Shown: positions 25,051 to 34,432, counted from the first letter of the stretch. The stretch is DNA of 41,469 nt from an uncultured Lachnospiraceae bacterium (GCA_947175055.1 CAMWLJ010000024.1:1-41469); one strand, 5' to 3'. Notes: generated by a model from the letters alone, not told the origin. Numbers and translations are program-made.

Positions 25051-25968
25051 TCAGATCCCTTCCCCGTCAAAGGCCGGGATAAAACTCTCTTTCGCCGTAT
25101 CCCCCTCCTGCACAAAGGCATTGCAGACCCCCAGCTGTAACGCATAATCCACCACTGTCTCATATTCCCGCCTGGTCACCTTCCTGCAGATCTCCAGGTA
25201 TTCCGGTCTTTGTCGCAGCCTGTCCAAAGGTGTGTACTGATTCATCAGGCTTATATAGACATCATCGCCGTAAGTCTCATACACATACCGGATCACATCT
25301 TTGGCATTCCGCTTATGCCCGGGCAGAAGCAGATGCCTGACGATCACGCCTTTCTGCATCATGCCGCTTTCGTCAAAGACCGGTGCGCCCACCGCCCTGA
25401 CCATCTCCGCCAGAGCCGCCCTGGCCACCTCCGGGTAATCCGGCGCCGCCGAATAGCGGGCCGCAAGCACCGGATCCATATATTTGAAATCCGTCAGATA
25501 AATATCAACGATCCCTGCCAGGTGCCGGATCACTTCCTGCTTCTCATAGCCGCTGCCATTGTACACCACTGGCAGGATGAGCCCCATCCGTCTGGCCTCC
25601 AGCACGGCTTTAGCCACTTTTGTCACATAATGATCCGGCGTCACCAGATTGATATTGGCCGCTCCCTTTGCCTGCAGCTCTAGGAAGACCTCTGCCAGCC
25701 GCCTGACCGATACCGGCTTTCCTATGCCGCCCGCCGCGATCTCGTAATTCTGACAGTAAACACAGCGCAGATTACAGCCCGTAAAGAATACCGTCCCGGA
25801 ACCCTTCTCCCCGGAAATACACGTCTCTTCCCACCAATGCAGCGCAGCTCTGGCCACCCGGACCACATCGTCCACAAGGCAGAATCCCACCTGCCCTGCC
25901 TCCCTGTCCGCCATGCACGCCCGCGGACACAGATTGCAAGGACTTATACTCAAACCATTCCACTGCAT
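25051..25968 (-). CDS. Radical SAM protein, PflA-like (COG1313 type)
   Basis: The 305-residue protein has the radical SAM cluster motif GCNLRCVYCQNY (Cys65, Cys69, Cys72), preceded by a cysteine-rich N-terminus (Cys11, Cys14, Cys18, Cys30) that may bind another cluster. This layout matches the uncharacterised Fe-S proteins related to pyruvate formate-lyase activating enzyme. Later motifs include VYNGSGYEK and LTDFKYM, part of the SAM-binding barrel. The ATG at 25968 follows AGGAGAG; a longer frame upstream has no support. The target enzyme is unknown, as no glycyl radical enzyme is in the window. Confidence 0.88.
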   Translation of the reverse strand: MQWNGLSISPCNLCPRACMADREAGQVGFCLVDDVVRVARAALHWWEETCISGEKGSGTVFFTGCNLRCVYCQNYEIAAGGIGKPVSVRRLAEVFLELQAKGAANINLVTPDHYVTKVAKAVLEARRMGLILPVVYNGSGYEKQEVIRHLAGIVDIYLTDFKYMDPVLAARYSAAPDYPEVARAALAEMVRAVGAPVFDESGMMQKGVIVRHLLLPGHKRNAKDVIRYVYETYGDDVYISLMNQYTPLDRLRQRPEYLEICRKVTRREYETVVDYALQLGVCNAFVQEGDTAKESFIPAFDGEGI

Positions 25969-26170
25969 AGATATCTTCTCTCCTGCCCTGTATCTTACAG
26001 TCCCCGGACTTGTTCCACACCGACACGGCACGGATACCCATAGCCAGGTGCATCTGACACACAGTCTTGTTCTTAATGACAGTTCCTAAGTTTGTAATGA
26101 ATCACACCGGAATCTACAGCACTCCAAAGAAAATCTTACCTTAAACCACACAGAAGATATGAAAGCCGTG

Positions 26171-26215
26171 CTTCATGCAGCAGCGCACCTGTCCGGCGGA
26201 CACTGCTGCATGAAG
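26171..26215. repeat. Cruciform-forming inverted repeat
   Basis: A perfect 13-bp stem (CTTCATGCAGCAG, 26171-26183 and 26203-26215) encloses an inner GTCCG/CGGAC stem. It lies 105 bases past the stop of the alcohol dehydrogenase on the minus strand and may end that transcript, but no T tract follows on either strand. The rest of the gap from 25969 to 26319 holds no gene. Confidence 0.5.
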
Positions 26216-26319
26216 GCAAAGACCTCACGAAGAAAAATCTCGATCAGGCATCACATAAACCAAATGCCCTGAAATTCAAAAAGCCAAAACCACATCACTC
26301 TCCGAAACCATTCTGCACA

Positions 26320-27462
26320 CTACATGAGTTTGCGGAACAGGTCCTTCAGATCTTCCACACTGGTATCTTTCGGGTTACCCGGGCAGCAGGCATCCGCAAA
26401 TGCAGACTCTGCCAGGAAATCCAGGTCCTCTTCCTTCAGCGCTTCCAACTTGGACGGAATGCCTACATCCTCGGACAGCTGCCGTACTGCCGCCACTGCC
26501 GCCTTACGGTATTCCTCCTGGGACATGCCGGCCGTATCCACACCCATCGCTTCCGCGATATCCCTGAACTTCTCTCCTGTCGTCTCCGCATTGTATTCCA
26601 TAACGATCGGCAGCATCATCGCACATGCCACACCGTGCGGCGTATCGTATACAGCGCCCAGCGTATGCGCCATGGAATGGGCGATACCAAGGCCTACATT
26701 GGAAAAGGCCATGCCGGTCACAAACTGTCCCAGCGCCATGCCTTCGCGGCCTTCCGTCGTATTCTCCACCGCGCCCCGCAGATTCTCGGAAATCAGCCTG
26801 ATCGCTTCTAGATTCAAACAGTCAGCCAGTCTCCAGGCCGCCTTCGTGGTATATCCCTCGATCGCATGAGTCAATGCGTCCATACCGGTCGCTGCCGTCA
26901 GCCCTTTGGGCATGCTGGACATCATATCCGGATCCACAATAGCCACATCCGGGATGTCATTGACGTCAACGCACACGAACTTCCGCTTCTTCTCCACGTC
27001 CGTGATCACGTAATTGATCGTGGCTTCTGCAGCCGTGCCCGCCGTGGTCGGCACCGCGATCGTGTACACGGTCTTATTCTTCGTCGGCGCTACCCCTTCC
27101 AAAGAACGCACATCCTCAAACTCGGGATTGTTGATGATAATGCCGATGGCCTTACCGGTATCCATGGATGAACCGCCGCCGATGGCGATCATATAATCGG
27201 CGCCCGATGCCTTGTAAGCCGCCACACCGGCTTTCACATTCTCAATGGTCGGATTAGGCTTGATATCTGAATACACTTCATAAGCCAGCCCTTCTTCCTC
27301 CAACAGCTTCGTCACCTTCTCCGTCACCCCAAATTTCACCAGATCCGGATCTGATGCCACAAAGGCCTTCTGAAAGCCCTTACTTTTTATGATCCCCGGA
27401 ATTTCTTTGATCGCCCCCGCTCCATGATAAGAAATCCCATTCAAAACAAAACGATTCACCAT
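26320..27462 (-). CDS. Iron-containing alcohol dehydrogenase, FucO-like
   Basis: This 380-residue group III alcohol dehydrogenase has the NAD loop IGGGSSMDTGKA, the PTTAGTAAEAT segment, and the metal-binding region TGMDALTHAIEGY with the later histidines in GIAHSMAHTLGAVYDTPHG. The closest known type is lactaldehyde reductase (FucO), which makes 1,2-propanediol from lactaldehyde in fucose or rhamnose breakdown; other short aldehydes are possible. It is monocistronic with a good promoter. It diverges from the beta-mannosidase gene. Confidence 0.9.
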   Translation of the reverse strand: MVNRFVLNGISYHGAGAIKEIPGIIKSKGFQKAFVASDPDLVKFGVTEKVTKLLEEEGLAYEVYSDIKPNPTIENVKAGVAAYKASGADYMIAIGGGSSMDTGKAIGIIINNPEFEDVRSLEGVAPTKNKTVYTIAVPTTAGTAAEATINYVITDVEKKRKFVCVDVNDIPDVAIVDPDMMSSMPKGLTAATGMDALTHAIEGYTTKAAWRLADCLNLEAIRLISENLRGAVENTTEGREGMALGQFVTGMAFSNVGLGIAHSMAHTLGAVYDTPHGVACAMMLPIVMEYNAETTGEKFRDIAEAMGVDTAGMSQEEYRKAAVAAVRQLSEDVGIPSKLEALKEEDLDFLAESAFADACCPGNPKDTSVEDLKDLFRKLM

Positions 27463-27495
27463 GATAATACCCTCTCTTTCTTTTTGTTAAATTCC

Positions 27496-27525
27496 ATTAT
27501 AGCATCCTCTTGCCCCATACTTCAA
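27496..27525 (-). promoter_or_regulatory. Promoter of the FucO-like gene
   Basis: On the minus strand TTGAAG (27525-27520) and a perfect TATAAT (27501-27496) are 18 bases apart, about 34 bases before the start codon. Confidence 0.62.
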
Positions 27526-27728
27526 TCATTCTTTTCCAAAATATCGCACAAAATGCAATTCAGAGATTCCTCCTATTTTATCAGAGATTTTTCTTACCAC
27601 ATTCCCGCAAACAATACTACAATAACATCATTAGATTTATCAGACATACTGTACACCGGTACGCTGTATCACCCTTTTACAGAATCATAATTGCTGCGTA
27701 CTGGAAAGAATCATCAGGAGGAAATGCC

Positions 27729-30482
27729 ATGAAAACGATCAATCTAAACGACCATTGGACCCTAACCGTTCTCGGTGAAAATGTCTACAACATCCCCGAG
27801 ACCCCCATCGAGACCAAAGTTCCCTCCACCGTATACAGTACCCTGCTGGAGCGGAACATGATCCCGGATCCCTTTTACCGGGACAATGAACTGACGGCCC
27901 TGAAACTGATGGACAATGATTTCGCCTACGAGACGGATTTCACGCTTTGCAGTGAGGACAGGAACGCAGACCGCCTCTTCCTGCGCTTTGAGGGAATCGA
28001 TACACTGGCCGACGTCTATCTGGACGGTAAAAGGCTGGGCGGCGCCAACAACATGAACCGTGTCTGGGAGTATGATATCACCGCCGAGACAGGGGACGAC
28101 GAGGCGGACACCGTTTATCACCTGAAGGTGGTGCTGCACTCTCCCACCCGCTTTATCCATGAGGCAAACGAGAAGTGTCCTGTAGGCGGTTCTTCCGATG
28201 CCATGCCCGGCTTTCCCCATATTCGTAAGGCAGCCTGCATGTTCGGCTGGGACTGGGGCCCGAGGCTCCCTGATGCCGGGCTTTTCCGGCCGGTTTCCAT
28301 CCAGGCCGTAAAGACTGCCCGCATCGCACAGGTCCATCTCACCCAGCAGCATCAGGTGACTGCAACAGGTACCCACGGCAATACCGTTTCCGATGTGCAC
28401 CTGACTGCGGACGCCGAGATCGAATGGATGCCGGAAGCCGGCGCAGACAAAGTCAAATTAGTCCTGCTCGTGACCGCCCCCGACGGCGGTACTACCCTGT
28501 CTGCCGAGAGCGCACCGGTCGATGTCTTTGCAAGTTCCGCTCCTTCCCTGGCGCTGACGGGATTACAGGACGATCTGCGAAGCAGCCATGTCCGCGCAGA
28601 GCTTACCGTCAGTGACCCCCAGCTCTGGTGGCCCAACGGTTACGGAGAACAGCCCCTTTATGAAGTGAAGGCGCTGCTGCTTTCTGAGACAGAGACCACT
28701 TCTAAATCTCCTGCTCCTCTGGATGTGTGGCACAAGCGGATCGGCCTGCGGACCATGACCGTGAACACGGATCCGATGCCCGATGAAGTGTGGGATCCGC
28801 ATCTCACCGATCAGGAAGAAGACTTAGACGACGGCACAAACATCCTTATGAACCACGGCAGCAAGATGATGCTTGTCGCTGACCGCAAGGCCAGTAAACT
28901 GCCCGGTAGGAATTTCGCCTTTGAAGTCAACGGCCTGCAGATCTTCGCCATGGGAGCTGATTACATCCCGGAGGATAACATCCTCACAAGACAGACAAGA
29001 GAGCGTACTGACCTGCTGATGGCCACCGCTCAGGAATCCCATTTTAACTGTATCCGCATCTGGGGCGGCGGGTATTTTATGGATGACTTCTTCTATGACG
29101 TGTGCGATGAACGGGGACTTCTCATCTGGCACGATTTCATGTTTGCCTGCGCCTCCTATGAGCTGGACCATGACTTTGAGGAAAACATATCCGCAGAAAT
29201 CCGCCAGAACATCCGCAGACTCCGCTCCCATCCCTGCATCGGTTTATGGTGCGGCAACAATGAGATGGAGACCCAGTATGAATCGTATGCCTGGCCGAAG
29301 TCCAAGAAACAGTATTACGATTATATCAAACTGTATGAATACATCATCCCGCGGATCGTTGCGGAAGAAGACCCCATGACCTTTTACTGGCCGTCTTCTC
29401 CCAGTTCCGGCGGCAATTACGAGAACAGCAATGCCGAGAATGTGGGCGATGTCCACTATTGGGGTGTTTGGCACGGCAGCGAACCTTTTACGGCCTACAG
29501 AAAACATCACTACCGTTTCCTGTCCGAATTCGGCTTCCAGTCCTTCCCTTCCCTGCAGACGATCCGCCGCTTTACGGCAGAGGGTGACCGGAATATCTAT
29601 TCCCGGGTGATGGAGATGCACCAGCGCAATACCGCTGCCAACGGCAAGATCAGCAATTATCTCGCCCAGACGTATCTGTATCCGAAGAATTTCGACGAAC
29701 TGCTCTACTGCTCCCAGCTCCTGCAGGCGGATGCCATCCGCTACGGGGTAGAGCATTTCAGACGGTTCCGCGGCACCTGCATGGGCGCCGTCGTATGGCA
29801 GTTAAACGACATCTGGCCGGTAGCATCCTGGGCCAGCGTGGACTATTACGGTAACTGGAAAGCACTGCAGTATGCCGAGAAGCGGATGTTCGCGCCGATA
29901 CTCCTCTCCTGCGAGGAACATGGTGAGATCGATCAGAAGCCTTATGCCAACACACTGCCCCGTCCCATCGATATCAGTGCCGACCTGCATGTGGCCAACG
30001 AGACTGACAAGCCGGTGACAGGCATTGTAAAATGGGCGCTGCGGCTGCCCGATTCCTCCGTCGTACAGGAAGGACAGTTCGAGGTGTCCGCGCCTGCCTA
30101 CGGCGGTGCATGGCTGCCTCATCTGGATTTCAACGGCCTAGATCCGCTGAAAGTCCATCTGGAATATGCGCTCTATGTTGACGGCGCCGTTGTGTCTTCC
30201 GGCAGTACCTTGTTCTGTGCTCCAAAACACTATGCGTTCTTAGACCCGCAGCTGCAGGTCAAGGTGGAAGACGATGTGGTGACCGTGACGGCAAAGAACT
30301 ATGCCAAGTCCGTCAGCGTGGAGACGGCAGACGGCGTGCTCCGGCTCGATGACAATTTCGTCGATATGGAAGCGGGCACAAGAACCTTCCGCATCCTTCC
30401 TTGCCGTGACTTTACCGACGACGGCACGACTGTCGGCGGCGCCTATCGGGTCAGAAGCATCTACGAGACCGCGCAACGTTAA
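27729..30482 (+). CDS. Beta-mannosidase, GH2 family
   Basis: A 917-residue enzyme with the GH2 layout: jelly-roll sugar-binding domain first (residues about 1-180), immunoglobulin-like domain, then TIM barrel, then C-terminal beta domains. MFGWDWGPRLPDAGLFRPV and CIRIWGGGYFMDDFFYDVCDE (written here in part) are typical of beta-mannosidases. Glu512 in CGNNEME is the acid/base and Glu600 in LSEFGFQS the nucleophile. No signal peptide is seen, so it acts inside the cell on imported manno-oligosaccharides. AGGAGG six bases before the ATG at 27729 sets the start. The frame is open further upstream without support. Confidence 0.95.
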   Translation: MKTINLNDHWTLTVLGENVYNIPETPIETKVPSTVYSTLLERNMIPDPFYRDNELTALKLMDNDFAYETDFTLCSEDRNADRLFLRFEGIDTLADVYLDGKRLGGANNMNRVWEYDITAETGDDEADTVYHLKVVLHSPTRFIHEANEKCPVGGSSDAMPGFPHIRKAACMFGWDWGPRLPDAGLFRPVSIQAVKTARIAQVHLTQQHQVTATGTHGNTVSDVHLTADAEIEWMPEAGADKVKLVLLVTAPDGGTTLSAESAPVDVFASSAPSLALTGLQDDLRSSHVRAELTVSDPQLWWPNGYGEQPLYEVKALLLSETETTSKSPAPLDVWHKRIGLRTMTVNTDPMPDEVWDPHLTDQEEDLDDGTNILMNHGSKMMLVADRKASKLPGRNFAFEVNGLQIFAMGADYIPEDNILTRQTRERTDLLMATAQESHFNCIRIWGGGYFMDDFFYDVCDERGLLIWHDFMFACASYELDHDFEENISAEIRQNIRRLRSHPCIGLWCGNNEMETQYESYAWPKSKKQYYDYIKLYEYIIPRIVAEEDPMTFYWPSSPSSGGNYENSNAENVGDVHYWGVWHGSEPFTAYRKHHYRFLSEFGFQSFPSLQTIRRFTAEGDRNIYSRVMEMHQRNTAANGKISNYLAQTYLYPKNFDELLYCSQLLQADAIRYGVEHFRRFRGTCMGAVVWQLNDIWPVASWASVDYYGNWKALQYAEKRMFAPILLSCEEHGEIDQKPYANTLPRPIDISADLHVANETDKPVTGIVKWALRLPDSSVVQEGQFEVSAPAYGGAWLPHLDFNGLDPLKVHLEYALYVDGAVVSSGSTLFCAPKHYAFLDPQLQVKVEDDVVTVTAKNYAKSVSVETADGVLRLDDNFVDMEAGTRTFRILPCRDFTDDGTTVGGAYRVRSIYETAQR

Positions 30483-30488
30483 AAGCCG

Positions 30489-30528
30489 CAGGCGCGCATG
30501 GCCGTTATTTCCCGGCTCTGCGCGCCTG
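30489..30528 (+). terminator. Terminator of the beta-mannosidase gene
   Basis: CAGGCGCGC (30489-30497) pairs with GCGCGCCTG (30520-30528), with an inner GCCG/CGGC stem, and is followed by TTT. It starts seven bases after the stop codon and its right arm lies inside the 3' end of the converging AraC gene, so it can end both transcripts. Confidence 0.7.
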
Positions 30529-31374
30529 TTTGGGCGTAATGCCCTTCAGTTTCTTATAACAGCGTATGAAGTAACTGCAGTCGGAATAGCCAACTTCCTG
30601 CGCGATAAATGCCACGTCATGGTCGGAGAACAGAAGCATGTTCTCCGCCACACTGATGCGGGTAGCGTTGATATATTCCCGGCAGGTCATACCATACCGC
30701 CTCCGGAAATGCAGCGAAAAGGTGGAATGCGACATGCCGCACATGGAGGCCAGCTTTTCCACAGTCAGCTCCTCAAAATAATGCTTGTCAATATACTCTG
30801 CGATAAAATCAAACCCCAACTCATAAGAAGGGTGAATGTGCGGCGGCGCCGGCAGACAGCCTTCCTTTTGCCAGAGCCTGATAAATTCCGCCATGATCCG
30901 GCACAAGTCGGCGCTCAAGACCATGGAGTAAGCATAAGCCTTCTCTTCATATTCCTTCACGATCTCCTCGAACAGCAGCCGCAGGTTCCTTTCCGCAATC
31001 CGCTCAGACGGAAAGCAGCATGGACAGGCAGATGTGCTGATACTCCGCAGCGAGGTTTTCAGATCCACCCCGCCCTTGGGGGAATGCGGCAGAATCTCCG
31101 GATCGAATTTCACAACATAATACCGCAGCCGCTCTCTCCTGTCCGAGAAACCGATGGCATGCACGCACCTTGGCGGAAACAGGATCAACGACCCGGGAGC
31201 GTTTTCCGTTACCGTATGATCGATCGTGACACGCACATTCCCTTCCAATATATAAAGAAGTTCCACGTAATAATGCCAGTGTGCCGGAATTGGCAGCCTG
31301 GAGGTGCTGCTGTCGCAGCAGAAGGCTTCGTAGGGGGAGATGATAGGATCGATGTATTCGTACAGGTTATTCAT
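30505..31374 (-). CDS. AraC family regulator with cupin domain
   Basis: The 289-residue protein has an N-terminal cupin sensor (residues about 20-110; HWHYYVELLYILEGNVRVTID, written in part, then GSLILFPPRCVHAIG) and a C-terminal pair of AraC helix-turn-helix motifs (LTVEKLASMCGMSHSTFSLHF and DVAFIAQEVGYSDCSYFIRCY, each in part). Cupin AraC proteins commonly activate glycosidase operons on sugar binding. It converges on the beta-mannosidase gene, a plausible target. GAGGAAG precedes the ATG. Confidence 0.92.
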   Translation of the reverse strand: MNNLYEYIDPIISPYEAFCCDSSTSRLPIPAHWHYYVELLYILEGNVRVTIDHTVTENAPGSLILFPPRCVHAIGFSDRRERLRYYVVKFDPEILPHSPKGGVDLKTSLRSISTSACPCCFPSERIAERNLRLLFEEIVKEYEEKAYAYSMVLSADLCRIMAEFIRLWQKEGCLPAPPHIHPSYELGFDFIAEYIDKHYFEELTVEKLASMCGMSHSTFSLHFRRRYGMTCREYINATRISVAENMLLFSDHDVAFIAQEVGYSDCSYFIRCYKKLKGITPKQARRAGK

Positions 31375-31500
31375 TGCTTCCTCATTCTCTTTTCATTTTC
31401 AGATCTCTTTCATTGTAAAACAGCTCCCTGTTTATTACAACAGACTCTGCAACAAACTTTAGCGTTCAAGGTTACAGGTGGAAAGTTTTGCCCGCAGTCC

Positions 31501-31529
31501 TGTACAACGCGGTTTCAATCATGTATAAT
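31501..31529 (+). promoter_or_regulatory. Promoter of the small membrane protein gene
   Basis: TGTACA (31501-31506) and a perfect TATAAT (31524-31529) are 17 bases apart and lie 39 bases before the start codon. Confidence 0.5.
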
Positions 31530-31568
31530 GCTTGTTAACCCAAAAGTTGATGCAAGGAGTTCCCACAG

Positions 31569-31862
31569 ATGAAAAAGAAAAACCCTAAACAGATCGCAGC
31601 CCTGCTCTGCGTGGTGCTGCTTATCTCCCTGTATGTTGTCACCTTCCTCGTGGCGTGTTTTGGCAGCGTGGATTCGGGGCGGCTCTTCGTCGCGTGCCTG
31701 GGCGCTACCATCGCCCTGCCGGTTCTTCTCTGGATTCTATTATGGTTCTATGATCTGATGAAGAAAAGACAGTCGCAAGTGCTCTCAGATCTGCTTGACA
31801 GCGAGACTACATCAGCCCCCTGCGCCGATACGCGATCCCGAAAAGAACCGCCGCGATCATAA
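31569..31862 (+). CDS. Small two-helix membrane protein
   Basis: A 97-residue protein with two membrane segments (about residues 8-30, AALLCVVLLISLYVVTFLVA, and 40-62, VACLGATIALPVLLWILLWF) and a basic N-terminus (MKKKNPKQ). I do not recognise a named family. AAGGAG ten bases before the ATG and a consensus promoter support expression. The last 18 or so codons (SAPCADTRSRKEPPRS) lie over the 3' end of the converging ABC permease gene and look like read-through of antisense sequence, so the original stop may have been lost. Confidence 0.75.
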   Translation: MKKKNPKQIAALLCVVLLISLYVVTFLVACFGSVDSGRLFVACLGATIALPVLLWILLWFYDLMKKRQSQVLSDLLDSETTSAPCADTRSRKEPPRS

Positions 31863-32502
31863 CATTGGCGGCAATGACGATCACATTCTTCGCTTCCGCC
31901 GGCGTTCCGGCATTAAGACTGTTCAATAGAAGCTGGATATGCTGAGAATACGCGATATCCGCTATCTTTTCTATGGTCTGGTTGAACATGGCTAACATCG
32001 GCAGGAACGCGAAGACCATCATCATCGGTGTCACCACCGCAGTGGCCGCGATCTGGGTCCGGCTCCATACACCGATCGCCGCGCCAAACAGCATGGAAGC
32101 CAAGATGCCTGCTGCCATGATCAGACAAAACAGCAGCAGCTTCTCCCCCATATAGCCTCCAAGAAAGCCGAAGGCCACGCCGCCTGCCATACAAGCTGTA
32201 AACACAAACCCACCGGTCCCACACAGGTACTCCAATGGCTTTACATTGGCAAATCGCAGCATACGCAGCGTGTTCTTCTCCTTTTCCTCCGAAATGATGG
32301 CCGCCGATACCGTAAGCGGCGCCATCCCCACATGCATCACCGTAAACATACCGACGAAGAAATGCTCCGGCATACCTTCCACCCGAATGCTGTTCTCCAT
32401 AATGGCCGCCATGACCGGAAACATTACGAACTGAATCCACAGCGCCATGTTTTTCCCGGTATCCTTCAACTGCTTCCTGTAAATAATGATCGTATTTTTC
32501 AT
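31807..32502 (-). CDS. ABC-2 type transporter permease
   Basis: A 231-residue protein with six membrane segments. It begins MKNTIIIYRKQLKDTGKNM, a basic entry helix, and includes AAIISEEKEKNTLRMLRFANVKPLEYL (in part), the ABC-2 coupling segment. GAGGAAG five bases upstream sets the start at 32502 rather than the GTG-like frame extension. It follows its ATPase by seven bases and is the last gene of the LytTR-DUF3021-ATPase-permease operon. Its 3' end overlaps the converging small membrane gene by 56 bases. Confidence 0.9.
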   Translation of the reverse strand: MKNTIIIYRKQLKDTGKNMALWIQFVMFPVMAAIMENSIRVEGMPEHFFVGMFTVMHVGMAPLTVSAAIISEEKEKNTLRMLRFANVKPLEYLCGTGGFVFTACMAGGVAFGFLGGYMGEKLLLFCLIMAAGILASMLFGAAIGVWSRTQIAATAVVTPMMMVFAFLPMLAMFNQTIEKIADIAYSQHIQLLLNSLNAGTPAEAKNVIVIAANVMIAAVLFGIAYRRRGLM

Positions 32503-32509
32503 GTCTTCC

Positions 32510-33418
32510 TCAATCCGCCTTCCCAAATGACCAGTCCTCTTCGGCGTCCTGCCGCCCCTCCTGCAGACTCCGGCCTGTCAGTTCCAGGAAAACCGATTCC
32601 AGATCAGGTTCCGCAGAATGGATAGTCTCAATCTGCCCACTCTGCAGATATTCAAAGACCGTCTTTGCTGCTTCCTTTGCATTCTGCAGTTCCAGCTCTA
32701 TATCCTCACCGCTGTACAGATGAATTTTTAACCGGTTCCGGTAATTGTATTTCCTGTTGATCGCCTGCGGCTCTCCGTACTCCACAATGCTGCCATCGTG
32801 CAGCAGCGCCACATGTTTACATAACTTTTCTGCCTCCACCATATTGTGGGTTGTCAGGAATATCGTCACCCCGTCCTTCTGCATCTGTCCGATCATCTTG
32901 TGGATCTGCAGCGTCGTAGCCGGATCTAAACCCGCGGTGGGCTCGTCGAGAAACAGAAATGCCGGCCGATGCAGTACCGCCCTGGAAAGGGCAAGCCGGT
33001 TTTTCATCCCCTTAGAAAACTTCTGCACCGGGCTTTTCCTGTACCGATACAGTCCCACCTGTTCCAGCACTTCCCTGACCCTGGCTTCCGGCACGTCGTA
33101 GAAACCTGCAAAGATCTTCAGATTATCATAGCCGGATAATCTCTCATAGAAACCAAGATCATCCATCATCATACCGATATTCCGGTACATTTCCTGCTTC
33201 GCCTCCGCCATATCATGACCGTCCAGCATGACGCTGCCCGCCGATGGGACAAGCTGCCCGGTCATGATCTTGATCAGCGTCGTCTTACCCGCCCCGGAAG
33301 GACCCAGCAGCCCAATGATCTCTCCCTTTTCCACGGACAATGTAATGTCGGCCAGAACTTTTTGCTCCCCGAAATACTGCGTTACCCTTCTTATATCGAT
33401 CGCTGTCTTAATCGCCAT
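32510..33418 (-). CDS. ABC transporter ATP-binding protein
   Basis: The 302-residue ATPase has Walker A GPSGAGKTT, signature FSKGMKNRLAL, Walker B FLFLDEPTAGLD and switch TTHNM. The C-terminal 90 residues form the accessory domain of bacitracin/daunorubicin-type exporters and end with an acidic tail (EEDWSFGKAD). The ATG at 33418 follows AAGGAA by nine bases; upstream in-frame codons read the DUF3021 gene out of frame. The start is four bases past the DUF3021 stop. Together with the permease it forms an exporter controlled by LytTR. Confidence 0.93.
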   Translation of the reverse strand: MAIKTAIDIRRVTQYFGEQKVLADITLSVEKGEIIGLLGPSGAGKTTLIKIMTGQLVPSAGSVMLDGHDMAEAKQEMYRNIGMMMDDLGFYERLSGYDNLKIFAGFYDVPEARVREVLEQVGLYRYRKSPVQKFSKGMKNRLALSRAVLHRPAFLFLDEPTAGLDPATTLQIHKMIGQMQKDGVTIFLTTHNMVEAEKLCKHVALLHDGSIVEYGEPQAINRKYNYRNRLKIHLYSGEDIELELQNAKEAAKTVFEYLQSGQIETIHSAEPDLESVFLELTGRSLQEGRQDAEEDWSFGKAD

Positions 33419-33422
33419 GCAC

Positions 33423-33992
33423 TTATTCCTTCCTCTCCTTGATCCGCCGCAGAGCTTCCTCCATCTTGCGGTTCTCCGCCTTTTCTTTGAGATGCATGAG
33501 CAGAAGACTGCCCACAAAACACAGGAAGAAGGTCAGGAAAAAGGCCGCCCAGGACTCCCACATATCCGTGGGAAACCAGCCAAACAGTACTGTACACAAT
33601 GCGATCACGATCACGATCGCAATCAGCATACATACCGTGCGCATGGTAATGGACATCCGTTTGATAATCCGATCCGTAAAAAAAAGAAAACGCAGAACCG
33701 TGATACAACACGAAACACCCAGGAATTGCATCATGGTGGCCACGGACAGCCCATCTTTGCCCATGGAATAGAGCGTGGAAACTTCCTGCGCCTCTTCCCC
33801 CACAAGCAGGCACAGTGCGTTCATCACCAACACGCTGAAGCCAAAAGTAATCATGACCTGCCCCAGATGATCAAAGATCGTTCTCTGCTCTTCCATTCCG
33901 ATTTCTTGCCTTTCGATTTCTCTCCTTTCAGTCATTTTCCTTTCAGCCTCTTTCCTTCCGATTTCCCTCATCTCCTCTTCCTCTCTTTTCAT
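33423..33992 (-). CDS. DUF3021 membrane protein
   Basis: A 189-residue protein with four membrane segments (from about residue 45). It has the conserved features of DUF3021: TFGFSVLVMNALCLL, RFLFFTDRIIKRMS and FGWFPTDMWESWAAFF. Such proteins occur beside LytTR regulators and are thought to modulate them. The first 32 residues are an unusual run of Glu, Arg and Lys encoded by a GA-rich repeat-like stretch; a shorter start at Met33 is possible. The ATG at 33992 overlaps the LytTR stop by four bases (ATGA), which argues for the long form. Confidence 0.88.
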   Translation of the reverse strand: MKREEEEMREIGRKEAERKMTERREIERQEIGMEEQRTIFDHLGQVMITFGFSVLVMNALCLLVGEEAQEVSTLYSMGKDGLSVATMMQFLGVSCCITVLRFLFFTDRIIKRMSITMRTVCMLIAIVIVIALCTVLFGWFPTDMWESWAAFFLTFFLCFVGSLLLMHLKEKAENRKMEEALRRIKERKE

Positions 33993-34432
33993 TGTAAAAT
34001 ACCCAGCCTCTTTTTCAGTGCTTCCGCATATTGTCTCGACACCATGAGCACTTCCCCGTTCTCCATGGTGACCCGGATCCGCCGATTGATGTCCCGCTTC
34101 AGGGAACGAATGGCACGCAGTTGGATCAGGCTCGCCTTGCTGGCTCGGAAGAAACCGTATTCCTCCAGCTGTTCCTCCAGTTCATACAACCGCAGATCCG
34201 ATTCGTAGATTCCCTTTTCCGTATAGACGAAGGTCTTTCTGTCCACTGCCTCGATGTACAGAATGGCGGAGACATCCAGCAGAAATGTTTCCCCCTCTGC
34301 AGACACGACAAACTTCTTCTCCATGATCCGCAGCATTGTAATGATCCTCTCCAGCTCCGGTGTCAGTCTGCCGCAGGCAATGCTGATACGATCCTCCTCG
34401 ATGCTGCTGTCCACTTTGATTTCTATTTTCAT
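33989..34432 (-). CDS. LytTR-domain DNA-binding regulator
   Basis: A 147-residue protein without receiver domain. The LytTR fold covers about residues 50-147: FLLDVSAILYIEAVDRKTFVYT, GIYESDLRLYELEEQL and GFFRASKASLIQLRAIRSL (each in part), ending with MVSRQYAEALKKRLG. In this subgroup LytTR is paired with DUF3021 and often controls a nearby ABC exporter. I use the ATG at 34432 (MKIEIKVD); a GTG four codons upstream is a possible alternative. A consensus-like promoter lies about 50 bases upstream. Confidence 0.92.
   Translation of the reverse strand: MKIEIKVDSSIEEDRISIACGRLTPELERIITMLRIMEKKFVVSAEGETFLLDVSAILYIEAVDRKTFVYTEKGIYESDLRLYELEEQLEEYGFFRASKASLIQLRAIRSLKRDINRRIRVTMENGEVLMVSRQYAEALKKRLGILQ

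Noticed and set aside
30301-31572. Long plus-strand frame of 423 codons
   Set aside because: It lies over the beta-mannosidase end and antisense to the AraC gene, with no start signal; both of those are clear genes.
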